Positions 14,616-22,970 of a stretch of 25,050 nucleotides of DNA are shown here, one piece after another (position 1 is the first letter of the stretch; the number at the start of each line of letters is the position of its first letter). Both the position numbers and the translations under genes were made by a program. Origin of the DNA: a virus. The notes under the pieces were generated by a model. That model saw nothing but the letters and a program-made list of their open reading frames with translations, searched no databases and was not told where the DNA came from. The stretch covers positions 1 to 25,050 of the IMG/VR virus record IMGVR_UViG_3300035698_004713; one strand, written 5' to 3'.

Positions 14616-14626
14616 AGGGAATTATT

Positions 14627-15031
14627 ATGAAAACAGTTATGGGCAGAGACGTTGCAGAGGAAATGCTGCAAAACATTTATGATGAACTTGGCATTGACGG
14701 CGAACTGATAGAGGAAGAAGAAGAAGGAAAAGCCTCTACAAAAAAGATCATATCAGCATTAATGCAGGGCAGGCTCGAATATAAAGACGAAGTTTTCAAG
14801 CAAAAACTTTTAAAACCGATTACCGGCAAAAAAGAAATTCTTTTCCTTGAAATAAAAGAACCCACCGGCGTACAGCTTCGCGGAATGTCAGAAGTAAAAA
14901 AGAAAAATGATGATGTCGGCAAGGCTATGTCTGTCCTCGGCGAAGTTACAGGGCTTGGATTACCCATAGTCAACAAGCTCGGAAGCCGTGACCTGATGCT
15001 GTCTGTGGGGGTAATTTCCCTTTTTTTGTAA
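14627..15031 (+). CDS. gp41: Tail assembly chaperone, Mu gp41 type (short form)
   Basis: The 134-residue product lies between tube and tape measure, where Mu-type phages encode gp41, a chaperone that coats the tape measure during tail assembly. The core LKPITGKKEILFLEIKEP, followed by GVQLRGMSEV, resembles the Mu gp41 family (typically L..P....G..v..l.lreP...dlr). The first 50 residues are acidic and look like an added extension. The 0-frame ends at TAA 15029-15031, immediately after a run of seven T, and a longer form is expected by frameshifting. Translation starts behind the structured leader with AGGAGGG at 14613-14619. Confidence 0.8.
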   Translation: MKTVMGRDVAEEMLQNIYDELGIDGELIEEEEEGKASTKKIISALMQGRLEYKDEVFKQKLLKPITGKKEILFLEIKEPTGVQLRGMSEVKKKNDDVGKAMSVLGEVTGLGLPIVNKLGSRDLMLSVGVISLFL

Positions 15032-15180
15032 GTTACCTTGAAATCGGCGGCAATACTATTTTATGGTCTATCGCTGCCAGGTTTCCAGGAATCGGTAATC
15101 CCGAAAGTTTAAAACTGTCTGATTTAAGATTTTGGATTGAAGGTCATAGGCGAATGGTTAAAGAGGAGTCCGGCAAATAA
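14627..15180 (+). CDS. gp41-gp41' fusion made by -1 frameshift
   Basis: At the slippery heptamer T TTT TTG (15022-15028), a slip of one base back avoids the TAA at 15029 and opens a frame running to a TAA at 15178-15180, one base before the tape measure ATG. The extension adds 50 residues, starting VSYLEIGGNTILWS and containing DLRFWIEGHRR, and gives a 184-residue protein. Paired short and long tail chaperones made by frameshifting just before the tape measure gene are conserved in long-tailed phages. Mu itself is reported to use -2, but here the -2 frame meets stops at 15012 and 15039, so -1 is the workable shift. The extension has no start codon or ribosome site of its own. Confidence 0.8.
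15022..15028 (+). other. Slippery heptamer for -1 frameshift
   Basis: TTTTTTG is read as TTT TTG in the 0-frame, and both tRNAs can re-pair on TTT TTT after slipping back one base. The run is CCC followed by seven T, two codons before the end of the short gp41 frame. A G5 run at 15007-15011 is a second, weaker candidate slightly upstream. Confidence 0.72.
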
Positions 15181-16904
15181 TGGCCCTATCATTCTCAGTT
15201 TTCAATAAATTCAAAGCGATTGACGGCGTAACTGCGCCCGTTCGTCGTATGGAAAAGAATGTTGGCAAATTTGGCAAAACCGCAGTTAAGGCCTTCAATA
15301 AAGCTGATAGGAGCGCTTCAAGGTTCGGGAAAAAGCTAAGAAGCGTGGGCGGCACCATGACAACAAGAATGACGTTGCCGCTCTCGATACTTGGAGGGAT
15401 GGCGATAAAAACCGCTATTGATTTTGAAAGTGCTTTCACGGGGGTCAGGAAAACAGTAACCGCAACTGAAAAAGAGTTTGCTATATTAAAAAAAGAATTA
15501 ATTGATATGTCCAGGGAAATCCCGGTCGCCACAGCGGAAATTTTTGGGATAGCCGAAGCTGCCGGACAGTTAGGAATTAAAACAAAAGATATCAAAGCCT
15601 TTACACGAGTTATAGCCGACCTTAAAGCCACAACAAACCTTGAAGATCCCGCCGCAGACCTTGCCCGTTTTGCCAATATTGCCGATATAGCCGGTGATGA
15701 TTTTGGGCGGTTGGGTTCAACCATTGTTGATCTCGGTAATAATTTCGCAACCACAGAATCAGAAATAGTCGAAATGTCAATGAGGCTTGGTGCTGCCGGT
15801 AAGTTGGTAAACCTAAGCGCCGCCGAAACATTAGGGCTGTCAGCTGCATTGACTTCTGTCGGTATAAAAGCAGAGGCAGGCGGTACCGCTTTTTCCCAAG
15901 TAATGATGAAGATTAATAAAGAAATCGGTTCCGGTAATAAAAAAATGCAGGGCTTTGCAAAGGTATCGGGAAAAACGGTTAATCAATTTGAAAAAATGTG
16001 GAAAGAAGATACGGCAAGTGCCCTATTGTCTTTTATCGAAGGATTGAAAAAAACACAGGATCAAGGAAAAAATGTTAATAGAGTTCTGGACGGTTTGGGT
16101 TTTTCCAGTATAAGAATTTCAGATGCATTGCTAAGAGCTGCCGGGTCGGGCGGTTTATTTCGCAAAGCTATGAACCTTGGAAATGATGCATGGAAAGAAA
16201 ACACAGCTTTAACAAAAGAAGCAGCTCTCAGATATGAAACTGCCGCATCAAAACTTATCATATTTTGGAATAAAGTTAAAATATTAGCTGCGACATTTGG
16301 AAATATTCTTATTCCCGTTTTAATTAAAGCCGTTGATTTTTTAACACCCATTCTTGAAACCTTTGAAAAGCTCAATCCTAATTTTAAAACAGCCATTATA
16401 GTTATAGCAGGTATAGCCGCAGCTCTTGGGCCTCTAATCGTAGCCGTAGGGTTGCTTACTACTGCAATGGGTGCGCTCATGGCTGTCGGCGCTCCAATTT
16501 GGCTTTTGATAGGTGCTATATCGTTGGCCGTTATTGGAGTCGGAGCAGCTATATATCAGGTCATAAAACACTGGGATAACCTCAAAATGGATTTTATCCT
16601 GGGCTGGGAATTTATTAAAAAGAAAGTCTTTGATCCCTTTTTCACTGCCTTTCAAATGGTTTCAGCCATAGGTAGCAAAGTCGGCGGCTTCTTTTCCGGT
16701 CTTGGCGGTGTTCAAAATATCGCTCAACCTGGAACCGATACGCCTATAAGCCCTAACGCAGGGCTTGCACAAACTATCAGAACAGAAACAGAAAACAGGT
16801 CAAAAGTATCAGTTGATTTCAATAACTTACCAAAGGGCACAGATGTTAAACAATCCGGCAGTGTTGCCGGTTTTGATTTAGCTCTTGGTTACGGAGGGGC
16901 TTAA
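15180..16904 (+). CDS. Tail tape measure protein, TP901 type
   Basis: The 574-residue protein has the TP901 phage tail tape measure core at about residues 79-240 (FESAFTGVRKTVTATE, AEIFGIAEAAGQLGIK, DLARFANIADIAGDDFGRLGSTI, LSAALTSVGIKAEAGGTAFSQV). It is basic and helical in front and has a long hydrophobic stretch at about 404-460 that may insert in the host membrane during DNA entry. The tape measure fixes tail length; at about 1.5 angstrom per residue this predicts a short tail of roughly 85 nm. The ATG overlaps the frameshift product's stop (TAATGG). Confidence 0.92.
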   Translation: MALSFSVFNKFKAIDGVTAPVRRMEKNVGKFGKTAVKAFNKADRSASRFGKKLRSVGGTMTTRMTLPLSILGGMAIKTAIDFESAFTGVRKTVTATEKEFAILKKELIDMSREIPVATAEIFGIAEAAGQLGIKTKDIKAFTRVIADLKATTNLEDPAADLARFANIADIAGDDFGRLGSTIVDLGNNFATTESEIVEMSMRLGAAGKLVNLSAAETLGLSAALTSVGIKAEAGGTAFSQVMMKINKEIGSGNKKMQGFAKVSGKTVNQFEKMWKEDTASALLSFIEGLKKTQDQGKNVNRVLDGLGFSSIRISDALLRAAGSGGLFRKAMNLGNDAWKENTALTKEAALRYETAASKLIIFWNKVKILAATFGNILIPVLIKAVDFLTPILETFEKLNPNFKTAIIVIAGIAAALGPLIVAVGLLTTAMGALMAVGAPIWLLIGAISLAVIGVGAAIYQVIKHWDNLKMDFILGWEFIKKKVFDPFFTAFQMVSAIGSKVGGFFSGLGGVQNIAQPGTDTPISPNAGLAQTIRTETENRSKVSVDFNNLPKGTDVKQSGSVAGFDLALGYGGA

Positions 16905-16907
16905 TAA

Positions 16908-18230
16908 ATGCCATATCCCGAACGAATACATGATGCCTCATACATTTCACCATCGGGTAATGAGATACTATTTGATTTTGAGGTTGTCAGCAGGGATATA
17001 AGCCACAGGATAGGCACATTTGAGTTTTCCGGTGTCAACGGTACACTTCATCAAGATAAGGGCGTGAGCGGTGCGGTATATCCATTAACAGTATATATCC
17101 ACGGTCCCGATTATGATCTTGAAGCTGATAGATTTACCGAAATGGCCAAGGAGGTTGGGCCTGGATTTCTTTATCATCCAAGGTGGGGCAAAAAGCGAGT
17201 ACAGATATTATCTATAACTCAATCTGAAAGCTTTACGCAGGGCGCAGGGCAAGCTATTTTTACGGTTCAATTCCAGGAAACACTTGAACGGGAATTTCCC
17301 AAAACCGGTACAGCTTCACAACAGCTTGTAACCGCCCTTGCAGATACGGCACAGGCAGATTCCATTGACAATTTCGCAGACCAGGTAGATGTTGAATTGT
17401 TAGACGAACCGGATTTTGAAGACGAAATAATAGGTTCAGCAAATTCTATGTCCGACACGCTTTCGTCGGCTGTTAGCACGTCCCTCGAAGCGGCAGCAAC
17501 ATTCAGGGAAAACATTGATAATATTATAAATAATGTAAACGAATATATACAAAAACCTTTTGAATACGCCACGCAGGTAACTTCCGCAATACGCACAGTT
17601 GCGGAAGTGCCGGGCAGAATATCATCAAGATTGCAAGGGCTGAAAAATCTTTTAAATGTTGTAAACTTGCGAACGATCACAGACGCGATACCGAAAACAA
17701 AAAACGCATTGTTAATTGATGAGCTAATGGGCACGTCGATAATATCAGCAGCATCCGAAGTGATCAACCAGGCGCTTAATGACACGTCAAAGCTTTCCAG
17801 GGATGCAAAGGGAAAAGCCGTTATTTCTGTACCTGATGCCGATACAGGATTTCAATCCAGGGAAGAGGTTTTATCAGCGGTTATTTATTTGCAAACAAAT
17901 TCAAATAATTTGATAAATAAACTTGATGAAGGACAAACGCTATTTAAAGATTTATTATTATCAGAAACCTATATACAAACTGTCAAATCTTATGTTTCAA
18001 CGTGGCAAGTTGCCGCAACTGTTATAAAAGCGGGTCTCGAATTATCATTTTCATTACCGATTAAAAGATCCATTATTCTTACAGCGTCAAGAACTATATT
18101 GGATTTAAGCTATGAATTTTATAAAAACATTGACGATATTACACTTGATTATTTAATATTAACTAATTGCCTTACCGGTGATGACATACTGGCTGTTCCG
18201 ATGGGCAGAGAAGTATTTTTTTATGAATAA
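16908..18230 (+). CDS. N: Tail/DNA circularisation protein N, Mu gp43 type
   Basis: The 440-residue protein begins with the DNA_circ_N type domain of Mu N (about residues 8-120; DASYISPSGNEILFDFEVVSR, GVSGAVYPLTVYIHGPDYD, GFLYHPRWGKKRVQ). In Mu-type phages this protein belongs to the tail tip and baseplate hub region; the circularisation name is historical. The middle and C-terminal parts are long predicted helices. GGAGGGG inside the end of the tape measure gene supplies the ribosome site. The order tape measure - N - P - gp45 is that of Mu, and the stop overlaps the next start by eight bases. Confidence 0.88.
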   Translation: MPYPERIHDASYISPSGNEILFDFEVVSRDISHRIGTFEFSGVNGTLHQDKGVSGAVYPLTVYIHGPDYDLEADRFTEMAKEVGPGFLYHPRWGKKRVQILSITQSESFTQGAGQAIFTVQFQETLEREFPKTGTASQQLVTALADTAQADSIDNFADQVDVELLDEPDFEDEIIGSANSMSDTLSSAVSTSLEAAATFRENIDNIINNVNEYIQKPFEYATQVTSAIRTVAEVPGRISSRLQGLKNLLNVVNLRTITDAIPKTKNALLIDELMGTSIISAASEVINQALNDTSKLSRDAKGKAVISVPDADTGFQSREEVLSAVIYLQTNSNNLINKLDEGQTLFKDLLLSETYIQTVKSYVSTWQVAATVIKAGLELSFSLPIKRSIILTASRTILDLSYEFYKNIDDITLDYLILTNCLTGDDILAVPMGREVFFYE

Positions 18231-19290
18231 AATTGCTGCTAAAATACAAGCCGATTCACCCGACCAGACAACCATTATCGTTGATGGTACAAGGATCGAA
18301 CAGTTTTCAGATGAAAATGTCCTGCTAACTATTGATAATGTCGGAAATGGGTTTTCTTTTAACGCGCCATTTTTCCCAGGTACACAAGATTACCGTGATT
18401 TATTCAGGCCATTTCAATATCAGGATGCACAGATTTATATTGGAGAAAACCTTATATTAAACGGCACGATTGAAAAAATAGCTCCATCCGTTACCGAAAC
18501 CTCTAACTCCGTCAACGTGCAGGGTCGCAGCAAAACCGGCGTACTGGTTGACTGTACCTTTGAGAATGGCGATACAATGGAATTCAAAGGAGCTGCACTC
18601 AACGAAATTGCCGCAACTGTGATTGAAAAATTCGGATTGGAGGTTTCTTTTCCTGATGGTGCCGGGGCAATCTTTGAAAAAGCGGGCCCCGATTCACCCA
18701 CTGAAACAATATTTAATTTCCTTCAAAACCTGGCAAGGCAAAGAAGTTTATTGATGAGTCAAACACCGGACGGCAAGCTGCTTTTCAGGCGCGCAAAAAC
18801 ATCAGGCGTGCCGGTTGCGGAATTAATAGAAGGGCATCAAGGAATATTAATATCAACAGCATCATATGACAGCACAAAACGCTTTTCTAAATATGACGTT
18901 TTCGGACAGGAAGCTGGCAAAAATGATAATTTTGCATCAATAATTGATAACCTGGTATCAATAACCCGGCCAAAGTCAATCCAGGGAAATGACACAAATC
19001 AGGGCAATATTGAAGATGTTGCTAAATGGAAACTGACCTCAGATATCGCAAATTCAATCAATAGTCCGATAGGATATGAAGGTTGGCTCAGGCCCGACGG
19101 TGAACTATGGGCTGAAAATGAACTTGTTTTAGTTCAAGCTCCATCATTAATGATTTATAAACCCTATGTCATGTTGATAAAATCTGTCAATTTTGTTTCA
19201 ACATCGGACGAAAAGCATGTTGAACTCGGTTTGACAATACCGGAAGCATACAGCGGCGTAGTGCCGGAGGTCTTTCCATGGGACGAATAG
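18223..19290 (+). CDS. P: Baseplate hub protein P, Mu gp44 type
   Basis: The 355-residue protein is similar in size and position to Mu P (379), the central hub that carries the spike (the gp27-like role in T4). Visible family features are VNVQGRSKTGVLVDCTFEN near residue 100, a segment ETIFNFLQNLARQRSLLMS near 160 followed by PDGKLLFRR, and a later ARPDGELW-like RPDGELWAENELV. I start at 18223, giving MNKIAAKIQ, because it overlaps the upstream stop; the frame is open from 18178 but deep inside gene N. The 3' end overlaps gp45 by 13 bases. Confidence 0.8.
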   Translation: MNKIAAKIQADSPDQTTIIVDGTRIEQFSDENVLLTIDNVGNGFSFNAPFFPGTQDYRDLFRPFQYQDAQIYIGENLILNGTIEKIAPSVTETSNSVNVQGRSKTGVLVDCTFENGDTMEFKGAALNEIAATVIEKFGLEVSFPDGAGAIFEKAGPDSPTETIFNFLQNLARQRSLLMSQTPDGKLLFRRAKTSGVPVAELIEGHQGILISTASYDSTKRFSKYDVFGQEAGKNDNFASIIDNLVSITRPKSIQGNDTNQGNIEDVAKWKLTSDIANSINSPIGYEGWLRPDGELWAENELVLVQAPSLMIYKPYVMLIKSVNFVSTSDEKHVELGLTIPEAYSGVVPEVFPWDE

Positions 19291-19853
19291 GAAAAGTAAT
19301 AAAATCATATATTGCCAAACTTTCTGGATCCGGCACTAACGCTCAATTTTCCAGCGTTGAAGAGTTTGCAGGAGATCAGAGAACAGCGCAGGTATTTGGC
19401 CCCTGCAATGAAGATTTCGCGCCTCCGGAAAATTGCAAAACCTTAAACATTTCGCTTGGACGTGGCAGGGGTTTTTTAATTTCGGCGGCTTATCATAATC
19501 AAAAGATTGCACCCGTTGCCGTCCATGGAGAAAGAAGAATTTACAGCACGAATCAGGCCGGCGATACTGTAATGGCGGAAGTTTTTCTTAAACAAGATGG
19601 CACTATCAGAATCGAGAATGGCAGTGGTTATGTAGAATTAGAACCATCCGGTAATATTCTTTTAAATGGTGATGCTGATTCTGTAACTGCTTTCACCGAT
19701 ATGAAAGCAGCTTTTGACCAGCTTGTCACTGATTTTAATAGTCTTGTAACCGCCTATAATGGGCATGGCCATACACCATCTGTTGTTCCGCAAGGAGTTC
19801 CTACCGCTGCTGATATGTCGGCGGCGGAGGTAACGGATGTAAAGGTTTCATAA
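19278..19853 (+). CDS. gp45: Baseplate spike protein, Mu gp45 type
   Basis: The 191-residue protein matches the Mu gp45 family, the trimeric membrane-piercing spike at the tail tip. An OB-like N-terminal domain is followed by a beta-helix region (GTIRIENGSGYVELEPSGNILLNGDA) and then a helix. Near the C-terminus the HxH motif H163-G-H165 (NGHGHTP) is present, which in related spikes binds an iron ion at the tip. The motif is intact here, unlike the damage seen in the following genes. The start overlaps the end of the hub gene with GGAGG upstream. Confidence 0.88.
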   Translation: MGRIGKVIKSYIAKLSGSGTNAQFSSVEEFAGDQRTAQVFGPCNEDFAPPENCKTLNISLGRGRGFLISAAYHNQKIAPVAVHGERRIYSTNQAGDTVMAEVFLKQDGTIRIENGSGYVELEPSGNILLNGDADSVTAFTDMKAAFDQLVTDFNSLVTAYNGHGHTPSVVPQGVPTAADMSAAEVTDVKVS

Positions 19854-20025
19854 TGATAATTTTAAAATAGAGGGCACGAATTATCTTAAATATACCACAA
19901 TTTTAAACGATTTTGATCAGGCCGGGACATATTATTTACAGGCATCATTAACACTTTCGGGCTGGACGGGACTTGGCGAAACAGCTATCTTTGATATTTA
20001 TAATCCGTTTGCGTACGCAAGGTAA
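19852..20025 (+). pseudogene. 5'-truncated BppU-N-like tail protein remnant
   Basis: Between gp45 and gp46 a frame without any ATG, GTG or TTG start at its beginning encodes about 57 residues: NFKIEGTNYLKY near the front, then DFDQAGTYYLQASL and WTGLGETAIFDI, ending in TAA at 20023-20025. The pattern (fDqaGtyyLqA....G...GET..f.i) is the C-terminal half of the BppU-N-like beta-sandwich proteins that many Mu-like and other phages carry at this site. The preceding 60 or so residues are absent: the frame runs into gp45's last codons and a stop at 19840. It looks like a deletion remnant rather than an expressed gene. Confidence 0.6.
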
Positions 20026-20027
20026 TT

Positions 20028-20579
20028 ATGATAGATCAATTTGACGGCGACATAGCATTTATATTAACCAAGGACAGCGGGCAGATCATCTATACCGGTG
20101 GTCAGCCTCTTATGGATGTCGGCGGCCTTGAAAATGCTGTTACCATATCTCTTTTTACGGGCCTTGACTGGTGGGGCAACGCTCTTGACGAAAATGAACC
20201 GGATAAACAAATAGGCTCTGATTTTGAAGAAAGAATAAGAGGCAAGGTAATTACACTGGCATATTTGCGAGACGTCGAAGATGCCGCCGTGTCCGCTTTG
20301 CGATGGATGATAAACCAGAAAGTAGCGCAAAGCATAAAGGCTATCGCAACATGGCCGGAATTAAATCAGGTCGATCTTAAAATATTAATTACGAAACCGG
20401 ACGGCAGGACGGTACCGCTAAGATATGAATTAAACTGGGAAGCCGGTTTGCTTTATCCTGTTACGGCGACATCGGGTATCCCGGCAAGCGAAAACACAAA
20501 AAGTCTTTTTTATTTAAGCTATCAGCATGTAGTTGATTATGCTGATATAATAGATTACAGCACAATCACGACAACATAG
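20028..20579 (+). CDS. gp46: Baseplate wedge protein, Mu gp46 type
   Basis: The 183-residue protein matches the Mu gp46 family, a gp25-like wedge component linking the hub to the baseplate periphery. Features are GLENAVTISLFTGLDWWGN near residues 32-51, the following GSDFEERIRG, and the helix DAAVSALRWMINQKVAQSI near 85. The C-terminal strand pair KPDGRTVPLRYELNWEA is also typical. The ATG follows the remnant's stop codon within two bases, with only a weak AAGG as ribosome site, as if translation once depended on coupling to that gene. Confidence 0.87.
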   Translation: MIDQFDGDIAFILTKDSGQIIYTGGQPLMDVGGLENAVTISLFTGLDWWGNALDENEPDKQIGSDFEERIRGKVITLAYLRDVEDAAVSALRWMINQKVAQSIKAIATWPELNQVDLKILITKPDGRTVPLRYELNWEAGLLYPVTATSGIPASENTKSLFYLSYQHVVDYADIIDYSTITTT

Positions 20580-20588
20580 GAGAAAACT

Positions 20589-21848
20589 ATGGCAAAGCAA
20601 ACTCCATCACCGGGCGAAAGTTACGGCACGCATGTAGGCAAATGGAATGCAAACGATATTGAATTATATACTTTATATACTTTATTAGGTGTCGTTGTTA
20701 GCTCGGTTGATTTCGGCTCGTTCACCGGCTCTACGCTGTCCGATGATAAGGCCGCAAAAACATTGTTTCAGGAACTTGAAACGATGCTCGAAACCGCATA
20801 TACTATTTTGGGTTTGGCGTTAGGCGCTACACATTTCGGTACGTTCACAGGCTCTACATTATCAGACGATGAAGACGCAAAAACGCTATTTCAGGAACTT
20901 GAAACGGCTGTTGAATCATCGAATGAAGCTATCAACATCAACCCGGACTTTTCTATCTGGCAAGAAAATACGACTTTCACTAATCCTGCTAATGGTGTTT
21001 ATACGGCTGATGGGTATTATGTAAGCAAGTCTGGTGATGGAACACTACCAACGATTAATGTAAAGAAAAATACCGTCAACATGGAAACAGGGTTTGCTCA
21101 GTGCTGTGAATTAGAAATTACGAATATCGGTGTTGTTGGAACGACTCGCTTATGGAGGCAATCTCAAAAAATAGAAGATTTTACTAAATATCAAGGCCGA
21201 ACTGTAGCTGTTGCTATAAGAATAAAAGCGTCAACCGTTATTAATCTCACTGATGGAAAACTTGCCATTGAAGATGGGGTCGGTGGCGAGTCAGTAGAAA
21301 TATCTACTATTACTACAGATTGGGTAACGTACCCGATAACATATGCCGTCGCCGCTGCTGCTACACACTTAACTCCGACATTCAGTCTTTTACATTTCGG
21401 CACAGGTACAATTTCCGCAACTGGCTCAATCTACATCCAATATATGAAACTTGAACTTGGCTCAGTTGCAACGCATTTAATTCCAGAAAAAACCGGAGAT
21501 ACATTAGAAGATTCCCAAAGACACTATCAAAAAACCTATCTGCAAAGCGTTTTTCCTGGAACGGCTACAGAGGTTGGCGCTGTATGGCAGGAAATTACAG
21601 CTGTTGCAAGCGCAGACCATACGATAACAATAGATGTTAAATTTCCAAAAGTGATGAAAGCGGCTCCAACTGTAACCTTATATGATTTAGCTGGCAATTC
21701 GGGCAGGGTCACAATGGCGGCAGGGGATAATATCGTTGGAACTGTGTCTCAAATTAGCGATTCAGGATTTAAAGTTTCTGCCACAAATGGAGCAGCCGCA
21801 ACGTCCAGAAAAATTACGTTCCATTACGCAGCAATATCAAGAGTATAG
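20589..21848 (+). CDS. Fibre/adhesin protein inserted between gp46 and gp47
   Basis: The 419-residue protein separates two baseplate genes that are adjacent in Mu. Its N-terminal third holds two 33-residue repeats (residues 33-65 and 74-106) of the phage fibre type, with FTGSTLSDD and TLFQELET in each. Residues about 117-300 look like a carbohydrate-binding jellyroll of tail fibres (NPDFSIWQENTTF, TADGYYVSK, YIQYMKLELGSVATHL). The closing part (DSQRHYQKTYLQSVFPGT to the end) resembles a receptor-binding tip. A role in host recognition is likely but inferred. AGGAG at 20578-20582 precedes the start. The following wedge gene starts ten bases after its stop. Confidence 0.72.
   Translation: MAKQTPSPGESYGTHVGKWNANDIELYTLYTLLGVVVSSVDFGSFTGSTLSDDKAAKTLFQELETMLETAYTILGLALGATHFGTFTGSTLSDDEDAKTLFQELETAVESSNEAININPDFSIWQENTTFTNPANGVYTADGYYVSKSGDGTLPTINVKKNTVNMETGFAQCCELEITNIGVVGTTRLWRQSQKIEDFTKYQGRTVAVAIRIKASTVINLTDGKLAIEDGVGGESVEISTITTDWVTYPITYAVAAAATHLTPTFSLLHFGTGTISATGSIYIQYMKLELGSVATHLIPEKTGDTLEDSQRHYQKTYLQSVFPGTATEVGAVWQEITAVASADHTITIDVKFPKVMKAAPTVTLYDLAGNSGRVTMAAGDNIVGTVSQISDSGFKVSATNGAAATSRKITFHYAAISRV
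20685..20906 (+). repeat. Two 33-residue protein repeats in the fibre gene
   Basis: The two units lie at 20685-20783 and 20808-20906, offset by 123 bases. They share 23 of the last 25 residues or close replacements, and stay similar at DNA level with many silent changes. This fits an old duplication under selection. Repeats of this kind usually form a trimeric fibre shaft or a link to the baseplate. Confidence 0.7.
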
Positions 21849-21857
21849 GAGATAAAA

Positions 21858-22970
21858 ATGGCAGCTCCGGAAATACCGACCACAGAAGAAATAAAAGACA
21901 GGATTATAAGCGATATTGAAACCAGTATCGGGCAATCAACGCCTTTGTTTGTAAAGGCTTTTAACCGGATCATAGCGAAAGCACTTGCCGGTGTTTTTAC
22001 AATCCTTTATAAATTCGGGCAATGGGCAGTCAAGCAGATTTTTACTATTACCCAGGATGCTGATAGTTTAGAATTAAAAGGCGACCAATACGAAATACCA
22101 CGCACAGCCGCAACCGCTGCAATTTTAACGGCAGGATTAACGGGTGATAATGGTACGATAATTCTGGCCGGAAAGCAATTCCGAGGCGATTCAAACGGCC
22201 TTCTTTATTCAGCGCAAACGACATTAGAGATAGCGAGCGGCGTAGCTTCCGGCGATTTCCTTTGTCTTACAGCCGGTATAGCCGGAAACCTTGTCAACGG
22301 TTCAACGCTCACAATCCTTCAACCAATCTACGGGCTTGACAATCAGGCAACAGTTTCAGCAACCGCCACCGAGGGAGAAGATCAAGAAACTATCGAAAAT
22401 TATCGGGGCAGGATTTCAGAACGTGAAAAAGTGCCTCCACAGGGCGGCTCGCTGGTCGATTATATTTTATGGGCTAAAGAGGTTGCCGGAATTACGAGGG
22501 CCTTTGCGTGGGGTCATAGAGAGGTTGCAGCTATTGATCCAGGCTATGTTTCCATATATCCAATTAATGATGGAGAGGCAAGCAGGATTCCATCGGCGCC
22601 AAAACTAACGGAAGTGCAAGAATATATCGATGATCCTGCACGAGCACCTATGCAGGTAGCTGTTATTAATGTGCCTGCAATGACAGAAAAGATAATGGAC
22701 ATAGATGTAACTGCACTTGACCCGAATACGGCCGCAATCAGAAACGCTTTTGCTGAAAATATCGAAGCATATTTACTTGAAAGAGAACCGAAACAGTTTG
22801 AAGACCAGCTTGAAATTAAAAATGTTGTGTCAAGATCTGGAATAGAAGCGGTTTATATTGCTTCCGGCGCTCAATCCGTAACGCTGACTTTAAGCGATGG
22901 CGGGATAGTAGAAGATACCACGCTTTTATACAATGAGCTTGCAATTTTGGGAACGATAACCGGGCCATGA
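21858..22970 (+). CDS. gp47: Baseplate J-like wedge protein, Mu gp47 type
   Basis: The 370-residue protein belongs to the baseplate J / Mu gp47 family (T4 gp6-like), which forms the ring of wedges around the hub. Typical features are the start PTTEEIKDRIISDIE, the DADSLELKGDQY stretch near residue 72, GIAGNLVNGSTLTI near 140, and EGEDQETIENYRGRI near 173 followed by PPQGGSLVDYILWAKEVAGI. Length is close to Mu gp47. AGGAG at 21847-21851 serves the start, and the stop overlaps the gp48 start as ATGA. Confidence 0.9.
   Translation: MAAPEIPTTEEIKDRIISDIETSIGQSTPLFVKAFNRIIAKALAGVFTILYKFGQWAVKQIFTITQDADSLELKGDQYEIPRTAATAAILTAGLTGDNGTIILAGKQFRGDSNGLLYSAQTTLEIASGVASGDFLCLTAGIAGNLVNGSTLTILQPIYGLDNQATVSATATEGEDQETIENYRGRISEREKVPPQGGSLVDYILWAKEVAGITRAFAWGHREVAAIDPGYVSIYPINDGEASRIPSAPKLTEVQEYIDDPARAPMQVAVINVPAMTEKIMDIDVTALDPNTAAIRNAFAENIEAYLLEREPKQFEDQLEIKNVVSRSGIEAVYIASGAQSVTLTLSDGGIVEDTTLLYNELAILGTITGP

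Noticed and set aside
15012-15041. Mu-style -2 frameshift in gp41
   Set aside because: The -2 frame meets stops at 15012 and 15039, whereas -1 is open to the tape measure gene.
15158-15754. Long open frame on the - strand (198 codons) opposite the tape measure gene, and similar ones at 12610-12969 and 9201-9632
   Set aside because: They lie wholly opposite confident + strand genes, show low-complexity shadow composition, and lack ribosome sites.
19853-19870. Five-codon ORF ATGATAATTTTAAAATAG after gp45
   Set aside because: It is too short, out of frame with the tail-protein remnant, and arises from the gp45 stop region.
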